NCBI GenBank assembly: GCA_043744215.1
Contig: JAYTVC010000049.1
Location: 1-64,000, forward strand
Length of the DNA: 64,000 nucleotides
From: JBEEJL01 sp043744215
Lineage (GTDB): Bacteria; Pseudomonadota; Gammaproteobacteria; Burkholderiales; JBEEJL01
Direction of reading: 5' to 3'
The translations under genes were made by a program, and so were the position numbers. Positions 16,688 to 23,934 of this stretch are shown one piece after another. Numbering within the stretch: the stretch's first letter is position 1; every line of letters begins with the position of its first letter. The notes beneath the pieces are model-generated. The model saw nothing but the letters and a program-made list of their open reading frames with translations. It was not told the origin of the DNA and did no database searches.

Positions 16688-17701
16688 ATGTCGGGTTTTG
16701 ATGACTATTGGTATGTAATCGCGGAATCGGAACAGCTAAAGACGGGCAGCGTACTTGCGCGATGCGTGCTGGATGAAAATCTGGTGTGCTTTCGTTCGGC
16801 GAATGGACAGCCAACGGTTTTGCAGGATCGCTGTCTGCACCGTCATGCGCCCCTGTCGGGCGGCAGTGTACACAATGGTTTGTTGTCCTGTCCCTATCAC
16901 GGCTGGACTTATGACGGCGGCGGTTGTGTTGTCTCCGTGCCATCCATGGGGTGCAGTTCAAATGGAAAAATTTCCCAGCCGTTTCCAGTGATCGAACGCG
17001 ATGGCTATGTCTATGTGCGTTTGAAGCGAGAGGGGGCGGCGGAGATACAGCCATTCAACATGCCACACTACCAGCAGCCAGGATGGCACAACCTGCGATT
17101 GCAAAACCGTTTTGCCAACAACGTATCGAATTGCGTTGAAAATTTTATTGATATTCCCCATACGGCATTTGTGCATCGGGCCATCTTCCGCGCCAGTCGC
17201 GGCGAGCGCCTGTCGGCGACGGTTACCCGCATCAACGGTGAAGTGCATGTCAGCTATCGCAACGAGCAAGCTAATCTCGGCAGCTATCGCTGGTTTCTCA
17301 ATCCGCGCGGGCAGGGCATCCAACATACCGATAGTTTTTATGCGCCCAATGTGACGTCGGTGGTGTATGAAATCGGCACCAAGCGATTCATTATTACGTC
17401 GCAATCCGTGCCGGTTGCAGCGGATGAAACCCTGGTCTATACCGATTTGACCTATGCGTTCGGTAAACTCAATACTTTGGCGGCGCCATTTGTGCGGCGT
17501 CATGCCCAGCGTATTATCGATCAGGATATCGAAATACTGGCGGCGCAAATGAAGGTGATTAAAAAATACGGTTGTGATTTTTCCGATACGCCAGCCGATG
17601 TTATTCACCGTTGTGTCGATTCCATCCGCGAGGCCATCGCGCGCGGTGACGATCCACGCAGCCTGGCGCCATTAACGCGGGACATCGAGTTCACCGTATG
17701 A
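16688..17701 (+). CDS. Rieske-type mononuclear iron oxygenase (first copy)
   Basis: 337 residues. The Rieske centre is Cys49-Leu-His51 and Cys68-Pro-Tyr-His71 (RCLHRHAPL, LSCPYHGW). The mononuclear iron site is D155-I-P-H158-TAFV-H163 with Asp in DQDIE (278-281). The length and single-subunit layout are those of the vanillate demethylase/oxygenase-alpha group. It would hydroxylate, demethylate or desaturate an organic substrate using O2 and an external reductase; none is adjacent except the ferredoxin at the far end of the island. It opens the 13-gene island and overlaps the next gene by ATGA. Confidence 0.9.
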   Translation: MSGFDDYWYVIAESEQLKTGSVLARCVLDENLVCFRSANGQPTVLQDRCLHRHAPLSGGSVHNGLLSCPYHGWTYDGGGCVVSVPSMGCSSNGKISQPFPVIERDGYVYVRLKREGAAEIQPFNMPHYQQPGWHNLRLQNRFANNVSNCVENFIDIPHTAFVHRAIFRASRGERLSATVTRINGEVHVSYRNEQANLGSYRWFLNPRGQGIQHTDSFYAPNVTSVVYEIGTKRFIITSQSVPVAADETLVYTDLTYAFGKLNTLAAPFVRRHAQRIIDQDIEILAAQMKVIKKYGCDFSDTPADVIHRCVDSIREAIARGDDPRSLAPLTRDIEFTV

Positions 17702-18318
17702 CTTTGCGCGGGCGATTGATCAGTTTATTTCCTGCAGCCTGGCTGGCTGCGGTGGCGACATGTTTGATTCGGATTGTGATTGCGCCAGATGGCGTAAAAT
17801 TTTTTCTGTTGTTCGTGGCGCTGTATTTGCTGCCGGTACTTTGCTTTAGATTGCACAATCTGGCATGGCCGCTCACCGAGGGCCGCTCGCGTTTGGATGT
17901 GCCGACCTATTCACCCTGGTGGGGCAGCCATCAGTTGCAAATCATGTACAGCGCATTCCCGTTCCTTGAGGCGGCGCTGAGACTAATCCCCGGCGCATAC
18001 AGCGCATGGCTGCGCTTGTGGGGCAGCCATATCGGGCGCAGGGTTTATTGGACACCAAGAGTTGAAATCGTTGACCGTAGTTTGCTCGAGGTAGGCGACG
18101 ACGTCGTGTTCGGCCATCTGGTGGCTTGTAGCGCCCACATTATTCAACGCCGCGAAAATTCTACCGCTCTCTATGTGCGGCGGATTCGGATCGGCAATCG
18201 CGTGCTGTTGGGAGCAGGTTCCCGCATCGGCCCCGGTGTGCGCATCGAAGAGGGCGTTACGCTGGATTTGCGTTCCGACGTCATGCCCGGCCAACGTATT
18301 CGGGCCAACAAAACATGA
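17698..18318 (+). CDS. Left-handed beta-helix acyltransferase-like membrane protein
   Basis: 206 residues. Residues 1-45 hold one or two membrane helices (LFPAAWLAAVATCLIR, FLLLFVALYLLPVLCF). The C-terminal part is a hexapeptide-repeat beta helix (VGDDVVFGH, IRIGNRVLLGAGSRIGPGVRIEEGVTLD). Such proteins are usually O- or N-acyltransferases, but here the repeat run is short and no clear catalytic His block is visible, so activity is uncertain. It is translationally coupled to both neighbours, a Rieske oxygenase and a GH3 enzyme, suggesting an acyl-transfer or scaffold step in the same pathway. Confidence 0.7.
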   Translation: MTLRGRLISLFPAAWLAAVATCLIRIVIAPDGVKFFLLFVALYLLPVLCFRLHNLAWPLTEGRSRLDVPTYSPWWGSHQLQIMYSAFPFLEAALRLIPGAYSAWLRLWGSHIGRRVYWTPRVEIVDRSLLEVGDDVVFGHLVACSAHIIQRRENSTALYVRRIRIGNRVLLGAGSRIGPGVRIEEGVTLDLRSDVMPGQRIRANKT

Positions 18319-19829
18319 CGATTGCGGGTGCGCTGGCAGCGCCACTGCTGCGTATCTACTGCACGCCTCGCGCCAGGGCTTTTACTCGCGCACTCGATGA
18401 TGTCACGAGTGCACAGCGATGCACACTAGCCCGTATCATTAAAGCCAGTGCTGCCACCGACTACGGACGCTCTTTACATTTGCGACGCGACGCGGGCATT
18501 GCAGAGTTTCGCGACCGGGTACCCTTGGTAGATTATTCCGTTCTCGAACCTTGGATACAAAAACAGCGCGCTGAACGACGACCGATAATTACACCTGGCC
18601 GCATCCGTTGCTACGAGCCCACATCCGGCAGTTCGAGTGCGGCCAAATGGATTCCCTACAATGATGCCTTGCTCGGTTCCTTTCGCAGTATGTTTGCAAT
18701 TTGGGCTGGCGATTTACTCGCGCATACATTGCACCCGCGTTCCGGCCGAACTTTTATCAGCGTCTCTTCGACGGCTAACGGAAAAAGTGAAGGCTTCGAT
18801 GATGACCGCGAATATCTTGGTGGCCTGTTGCGCAATTTGGTAGGGCGCTTTTTGGTGTTGCCACCCAAGGCGATGACGACGCAAAGCCCCGAACAGTTTC
18901 GTGACGGGTTGGTGCTGGCGTTGATGAACAGCGCCGATCTGGAAATTCTTTCCATTTGGAATCCGAGTTATCTGCTGGTTCTGCTCGAACATTTTCAGCG
19001 CCACCGCGAACGTTTGTTGCCCGCTTTCGCGCCGGCAAGAAGAGCGGTGTTGACGCGCACCAATGTGCAGTGGCATGAGGTATGGCCAGAGTTGCAATTG
19101 ATTTCATGCTGGGCAGATGCGGCGGCGGCCAGCCCGGCGCTACAACTCAAAAGCCTGTTTCCGCAGGCCGTCATTCAAGGCAAAGGCCTGCTCGCGACGG
19201 AAGCGCCGGTCACTATTCCGCTTATTGGTAGCGGAGGTTGCGTGCCCTTAGTGGATGAAATATTTATCGAATTAGAAGACCGGTCGGGACGTTTGCATTT
19301 GCTACAGGAAGCAATTACCGGCACCGAATATGCCGTCGTTATCACGCAAGCGGGCGGATTTTTGCGTTATCGTTTGGGAGATCGGGTGAAAGTGACAGGT
19401 TGGCATCGCAATGCGCCTTTACTGCAATTTATCGGGCGCGCCGATGCCGTATCCGATCTGGTTGGCGAAAAACTGGGAGAGGAATTTGTGGCGCAGGCGT
19501 TACGCGATCTGGCGCCCGCTGCATTTTGTACCCTGTTGCCTGTGCAAGCGAAGATGGGGGCATCCTATTACTGTTTGCTCACGGACGACCCGCGGCCGTC
19601 ACTGCATCATTCTTTGGAAGCGGCCTTGATGAAAAGCTATCGCTATCGAGAGGCGCGTTGGCTAGGCCAACTGGAAGCCGTGCGAATAATTTCGCAACCG
19701 CAGATGCGCAGCGCTTTACACGATGCCTTGATTGTAAGCGGGATGAAGGCAGGAGACATCAAGGATAGGGCATTGATGACTTCCCTGACGCAAGCGCAAA
19801 AAATTTATACGCAGTGCGTGGAGAATTAA
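18315..19829 (+). CDS. GH3-family acyl-adenylating amide synthetase
   Basis: 504 residues, close to the size of bacterial GH3 proteins. YEPTSGSSSAAKWIPY (100-115) is the GH3 ATP-binding motif I, and FLRYRLGDRVKVTGW followed by FIGRADAVSDLVGEKLGEEF contains the later nucleotide and hinge motifs. Plant GH3 enzymes adenylate a carboxylic acid and join it to an amino acid; bacterial members are mostly uncharacterised and occur in biosynthetic clusters. It would supply the only amide-forming step of the island. Its stop overlaps, tail to tail, the stop of the convergent ferritin-like gene. Confidence 0.88.
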   Translation: MTIAGALAAPLLRIYCTPRARAFTRALDDVTSAQRCTLARIIKASAATDYGRSLHLRRDAGIAEFRDRVPLVDYSVLEPWIQKQRAERRPIITPGRIRCYEPTSGSSSAAKWIPYNDALLGSFRSMFAIWAGDLLAHTLHPRSGRTFISVSSTANGKSEGFDDDREYLGGLLRNLVGRFLVLPPKAMTTQSPEQFRDGLVLALMNSADLEILSIWNPSYLLVLLEHFQRHRERLLPAFAPARRAVLTRTNVQWHEVWPELQLISCWADAAAASPALQLKSLFPQAVIQGKGLLATEAPVTIPLIGSGGCVPLVDEIFIELEDRSGRLHLLQEAITGTEYAVVITQAGGFLRYRLGDRVKVTGWHRNAPLLQFIGRADAVSDLVGEKLGEEFVAQALRDLAPAAFCTLLPVQAKMGASYYCLLTDDPRPSLHHSLEAALMKSYRYREARWLGQLEAVRIISQPQMRSALHDALIVSGMKAGDIKDRALMTSLTQAQKIYTQCVEN

Positions 19830-20722
19830 CGCATGCTTGTGTAAAGTTGCGCGCATTCGTTCGCGTTGCAAGGTGTGAACAAACCTTTTTCCTGCAAGTT
19901 ATCGATCAGCCATTCCATGCCGGGCTGGGTCATCAGTTGTCGCAGCCGGTCGAGCTTGGCTTGAGTTTGTGATTCACTTTCCAAAGCAATAAACAAACCG
20001 GCAATATCCGCCTGATTGCTTGCGCCGATAGCGCGATCGAGCGAGGCGATGACCGATTGCGGGCCGCAGCGGACCATTTGTAAAAAAGCCTGGCTGCCGT
20101 CGACGAGAAAGCGTTTGTCCGTTTCGCTTAAACGATCCGCGCGAAATGCGGCCAGCCCTGCGGCATGATGCAACGCTTCGTCCTGCGCCATGCGCTTGAA
20201 TGCGGAAGCCAGCGCCTTGTCGCGGCATTCTTTTGCTAATCCGCCGTAATGGACAATGCCAAATCCTTCCAGCACTACTTGCAGCAGAAATGCGAGAGGC
20301 TGCGGGTTGCCATGCGCAACCAGGTCGGCAATGAACCGACTGAATGGGTCGGCCCCGCGAGCGTGCGCATCAATCCATGGTTCCAGCCATGCCGAGTGGG
20401 TGGCTTCGTCTGCGCCGATGAGGGCAAATACCCGTTGCTCATCGAGGCTTTCGGCCAGCAGGGTCATCTTGGCGCAAAAAACAATGCCGCTGCGCTCAAT
20501 GCACCAGGATTCCGACAGCAAGCCTTCAGCGGCACCGGCCAGCGTGGCAGTTTGTTTTGCCCCATCGGCATCGCGAAAACGCGCTACCTGATTAAGCTTA
20601 AAAAAATCTGCGTCCCACAAAACGCTGTGCATTTCATGATTGCCGTCGGGACGACGACTACGCAGCAGACGCTCTGCCATGCGGCGCAGCGCGTCTTCAC
20701 GTTCATCGATGGCGCGGTTCAT
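19826..20722 (-). CDS. Ferritin-like diiron protein
   Basis: 298 residues, mostly helical. Two carboxylate-bridged diiron E-x-x-H motifs are visible: E106-A-T-H109 (GADEATHS) and E182-A-L-H185 (AQDEALHHAAG), with further Glu at 71 or 76 and 152 (VLEGFGIVHYGG) in the right places for a four-helix bundle. This is the pattern of ferritin-like oxygenases and oxidases. The function is unknown; hydroxylation, desaturation or oxidative cleavage are possible. It is the last gene of a seven-gene minus-strand operon, overlapping the SDR by 4 bases. Confidence 0.75.
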   Translation of the reverse strand: MNRAIDEREDALRRMAERLLRSRRPDGNHEMHSVLWDADFFKLNQVARFRDADGAKQTATLAGAAEGLLSESWCIERSGIVFCAKMTLLAESLDEQRVFALIGADEATHSAWLEPWIDAHARGADPFSRFIADLVAHGNPQPLAFLLQVVLEGFGIVHYGGLAKECRDKALASAFKRMAQDEALHHAAGLAAFRADRLSETDKRFLVDGSQAFLQMVRCGPQSVIASLDRAIGASNQADIAGLFIALESESQTQAKLDRLRQLMTQPGMEWLIDNLQEKGLFTPCNANECAQLYTSMR

Positions 20723-21546
20723 GGGTGATTGGCTTTGGTCATCAGGCGGCGAAAGGTGGCGCCGATCATATTTTGGGCGAGGCTCTCGGGCAGCCAGCGC
20801 CTGAGCCGATGCATCATGCGCGAATCTGAACCCACACGGGTGCGCAGCGGCATGGTTTTTCTCTCGGCCAGTTTCACAATAGCAGCGACTACAAGCGCCG
20901 GATCGCGTCCGGGCCGCGCTAGCATGCGTGCCTGCATGGCGCGATATTGGGCGAGTTGTTTTGTTTCCATGCTGTCAGTAGGCAGCGCGCGTGAGCCCCA
21001 AAGGATATTACCGGCAAAGCGGGTGCGAAATCCGCCGGGTTCCACCAGCGCCACTTGGATGCCATGGGGTGCCAGTTCATGCCGCAATGCTTCGGATAAT
21101 CCTTCGATAGCATGTTTGGATGCGCAGTAAAACGAATTCATGGGTATGCCGGTTTCGCCTGCGAGTGAAGACAGATTGATGATGCGCCCTTTGGCTTGCC
21201 GCAAGGCCGGTAATAATTCCTGCGCCAGCAGAGCCGGGCCCAACACATTGACTTGCATCTGCTGACGCATTTGCCCAGCGGTATAGCTGGCAAACGGGCC
21301 GTTCAGTGCATAGCCAGCGTTGTTGATCAGGCAATCAAGATGCTTGAAGTTGGCAGCGGTGGCAGTGACTTGATGTTCATTTTCCAGATCAAGCGGAATA
21401 ACCGTGATGTCAGCCAATTCTGGCGGTGCGTTAACGGGATCGCGCAATGCCGCGAAGACTTTCCACCCGCGCGCATGAAACGCCAACGCTAGGCCCAGCC
21501 CGAAACCGGAAGAGCAGCCGGTGATCAGCACGCTGCGCTCAGACAA
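20719..21546 (-). CDS. Short-chain dehydrogenase/reductase
   Basis: 275 residues. Nucleotide motif TGCSSGFG (9-16), NNAG (74-77), Ser in INLSSLAG and Y139-x3-K143 (YCASK) make a classical SDR. The substrate loop after PGGFRTRF and the C-terminal RRLMTKANHP place it near retinol-dehydrogenase-like enzymes that act on lipophilic alcohols. It probably oxidises or reduces a hydroxyl or keto group made by an oxygenase of the island. It overlaps its neighbours on both sides. Confidence 0.88.
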   Translation of the reverse strand: MSERSVLITGCSSGFGLGLALAFHARGWKVFAALRDPVNAPPELADITVIPLDLENEHQVTATAANFKHLDCLINNAGYALNGPFASYTAGQMRQQMQVNVLGPALLAQELLPALRQAKGRIINLSSLAGETGIPMNSFYCASKHAIEGLSEALRHELAPHGIQVALVEPGGFRTRFAGNILWGSRALPTDSMETKQLAQYRAMQARMLARPGRDPALVVAAIVKLAERKTMPLRTRVGSDSRMMHRLRRWLPESLAQNMIGATFRRLMTKANHP

Positions 21547-22600
21547 GTTTTCCTCCTGGCTCGCTGCGGGCGATATGTAATTTTATCGGCTGTGATTGTG
21601 CTGGATCATCGTTCCATTGAGCGAGGGGCTGGTCTTCAAGATGGCGGATAAAGGCCAAAATTGTCCGGTCTGCAGCGATAGGGTTACGCAAATTGAAGCG
21701 GATGGTTTGAAAGACGCGCGTATCGCCGTAGGCGAAGTAACGGGCCGCGATGGCGGTGCCATAAAGCAGCGCCTTGTTAATCAGCCAGCCAAACAACCCT
21801 TTGCGCTGTTTGGTAAACGCGATGGTCTGGCCTTCAGTTTGGCCGTCATCGCCGCGCCGCAGGGCGAACATCAAATGCAGATGCAGAAAATCCGGACCGA
21901 AGGTTACGAAGCCCAAACTGCCATACCAATAGCTCATGGAATAGGTGAGCGGACCTTTATAAAACCGCGCAATCAGCCGCCACAACCTATTGCTATCGGG
22001 TACGTGCCCGGTATTGTGAAATTGAATATTGGCAGTGCTACGTACCGTCGGTTCCAGATTGAGGATAGAGCCGGGCAAATGATGCACGCTACGGAAATGT
22101 TGTTCGTCGATGGCATTGATCAGCACGACGTTTGGATGACAGCGTTTTTCAAATCGATTGGCCAACAAGCTGGCACAAGCCTGGCCCGCCAGCTCCGGCA
22201 CTTCGGGAATATCGTGGGCAGGTTGTTCGCCAGTCCATAGCCATACCATGCCGTAACGTTCGGCGGTCGGCCAGCGTCGTGTACGCAGACGTGCCGCCGG
22301 TTCAGTGTCAAGACAGGGGATATCGCTGCAACGTCCGTCGGCCTCGAAACGCCAATGATGAAAAAAACAGCGCAGCGCATTGCCTTCGACACGGCCTTCC
22401 GCAAGATGTGCGCCCATGTGAATGCAATGGGCATCGAGTGCCACCACGCGTTGATCGTCGCCGCGATAAACTGCGAGGTCTTTGCCGAGTAATTTTAGTG
22501 CCCGTACTGTGCCGCGCGGTATGTGCGAAGAGGGACAAAGCCAGTACCAGCCTTCAACTGTAACTATTTGATTATTAACAGTATTTTTTCGTTCTGTCAT
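21539..22600 (-). CDS. Rieske-type mononuclear iron oxygenase (second copy)
   Basis: 353 residues from ATG at 22600, chosen because it overlaps the preceding stop by ATGA; an upstream in-frame start at 22684 would lie inside that gene. Rieske ligands are Cys59-Ile-His61 and Cys78-Phe-Phe-His81 (HCIHMGAHL, LRCFFHHWRF). The iron site lies in AIDEQHFRSVHHLPG. It is clearly diverged from the first Rieske protein, and the FHHW in place of the common YHGW is unusual. Hydrophobic stretches near the C terminus (LFGWLINKALLYGTAIAARY) suggest membrane association and a lipid substrate. Confidence 0.85.
   Translation of the reverse strand: MTERKNTVNNQIVTVEGWYWLCPSSHIPRGTVRALKLLGKDLAVYRGDDQRVVALDAHCIHMGAHLAEGRVEGNALRCFFHHWRFEADGRCSDIPCLDTEPAARLRTRRWPTAERYGMVWLWTGEQPAHDIPEVPELAGQACASLLANRFEKRCHPNVVLINAIDEQHFRSVHHLPGSILNLEPTVRSTANIQFHNTGHVPDSNRLWRLIARFYKGPLTYSMSYWYGSLGFVTFGPDFLHLHLMFALRRGDDGQTEGQTIAFTKQRKGLFGWLINKALLYGTAIAARYFAYGDTRVFQTIRFNLRNPIAADRTILAFIRHLEDQPLAQWNDDPAQSQPIKLHIARSEPGGKLV
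22560..22582 (+). repeat. Partial AT-rich element inside a coding start
   Basis: GTAACTATTTGATTATTAAC matches the first half of the AT element. It falls within codons 7-14 of the second Rieske gene, on the antisense strand. All other clear copies are intergenic, so this may be chance. Confidence 0.2.
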
Positions 22601-23343
22601 AGTGTGGGTGACGCCAATACGCCACTTAAAAAAGCCCGACGTGCGATGGGTTGCAAGTTGTCGGCGGAGAGTTCGCACAAGCATACCAATTCGTCACCGT
22701 GGACATAACCGGGGTTGCGCGCCAGAAAAAATTCGACAGCAGGCAAGCGAAGATGCGCGTCGGGAATCTGCGCAAAAGTGTCGCGCAGATGGCCTTGCGA
22801 TTGCGGAAAGCGCAGCACGCCAGCCGCAGTGTCGTAGGCTGCACCGAAACGATCACGCGCGAGAAATTCCATCAGTTCTGCCATGGGTTGTGGTGTTATC
22901 TGATCGGGCGCAGGAAAATATTCGCGGCTGAATGCAGACAAGTAACGGTAAGTGCGATGGCCTTTGGAAATCAATAGCCAGTAAAGCGCTTGATCGGGAT
23001 GTTCCGCTTTGAGGTCGCCGGCGAGGCGCAACCAGGCAAATGCCAAAGCCTGTTGCCCCCAATGATTTTCATCCACGACGGTGTCGCCAGAAAACAGCAC
23101 CCGTACGCGTCGACCCGCAAACGTGCGCGCATACACGGCAAGAGTAGAAAAACCCTGCAACCCGCCCGCCTCATCGCGTAACAGCAGGACAAAATCTTTC
23201 TCAGCCAGATCCGCCGCAAAACGGGCGAACTGTGTGTCGGCATAGTAATGCTCAAACAATGCAAACATTTCGCGCTGGGCCGACTCGTCGAGCGAGTTGA
23301 CGCGCTGTATTTGTGGTGTGTTTAGTTTACTTCGGGTATTCAT
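22597..23343 (-). CDS. Unknown protein, possibly GNAT-like acyltransferase
   Basis: 248 residues, soluble. FVLLLRDEAGGLQGFSTLAVY followed by RVRVLFSGDTVVDENHWGQQ and ALAFAWLRLAGDL has a strand-strand-helix order reminiscent of the GNAT fold, but no clear acetyl-CoA loop is visible. The middle (YWLLISKGHRTYRYLSAFSR) recalls strands 4-5 of such folds. I do not recognise a named family. It overlaps the PAP2 stop by 17 bases and the Rieske start by 4, so it is firmly part of the operon. Confidence 0.6.
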   Translation of the reverse strand: MNTRSKLNTPQIQRVNSLDESAQREMFALFEHYYADTQFARFAADLAEKDFVLLLRDEAGGLQGFSTLAVYARTFAGRRVRVLFSGDTVVDENHWGQQALAFAWLRLAGDLKAEHPDQALYWLLISKGHRTYRYLSAFSREYFPAPDQITPQPMAELMEFLARDRFGAAYDTAAGVLRFPQSQGHLRDTFAQIPDAHLRLPAVEFFLARNPGYVHGDELVCLCELSADNLQPIARRAFLSGVLASPTL

Positions 23344-23932
23344 GACGAATAAATTTCCGGGTAACTATCCAGGCTAAAGGGGCAAGGGCCATTCCACCTG
23401 CTATATCCCAAACGATATGTTGCTTGGTGGTCAAGGTTGAAACAACAATCAGGCCGGGCCATAGCACCGCCAATAAACGGTCTTTACGATACCATAATGC
23501 CATAGCTGCAATTATTGCCAATGCAACGTGCAGCGAAGGAAAACAATTGCGCGGAATATCGGCGAGATAGAGCATCGACCAGGCGAGACCGGTTAACCCT
23601 GCCGGCGATGGAACAGGTCGATCGAGTTGGGTCGGCCACAAAATGAAAATGCCCGCAGCGAAGACCGTGGCAAGCAGCATCGAATAAAAAGTCTGGCTGC
23701 GATTTCTATCGTTGCGCGCGCGCAAAATGGCAGTGGGCAGCAACAGAAATTGACTGAGGTAAATCCACACCGACCCATCGAGCAGGGGAATGCCTCGCTC
23801 GAAAGCGCTCATTTGTAGCTGGTGCGTTTCACCCACTGCTATAGCTGCGCTGCCCAGATAGATTGCGCCAAAAGCCAGGTAGCCAAGCAACAAAGCGCGT
23901 CCCTGGTTTGACGGGTTGATAAGCGGAAGCAT
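23327..23932 (-). CDS. PAP2-family membrane phosphatase
   Basis: 201 residues with about six membrane helices. The PAP2 motifs C2 (NCFPSLHVA) and C3 (STLTTKQHIVWDIAGG) are complete, including the catalytic His of SLH and the His-Asp pair QH...D; motif C1 is weaker. The size and the NCFPSLH/S-x5-QHxxxD pattern are close to inositol-phosphorylceramide-synthase/PAP2-like enzymes. These remove or transfer phosphate head groups of lipids at the membrane. Its presence in the island argues that the product or precursor is a lipid or polyprenyl phosphate. Confidence 0.85.
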   Translation of the reverse strand: MLPLINPSNQGRALLLGYLAFGAIYLGSAAIAVGETHQLQMSAFERGIPLLDGSVWIYLSQFLLLPTAILRARNDRNRSQTFYSMLLATVFAAGIFILWPTQLDRPVPSPAGLTGLAWSMLYLADIPRNCFPSLHVALAIIAAMALWYRKDRLLAVLWPGLIVVSTLTTKQHIVWDIAGGMALAPLAWIVTRKFIRHEYPK

Positions 23933-23934
23933 AA

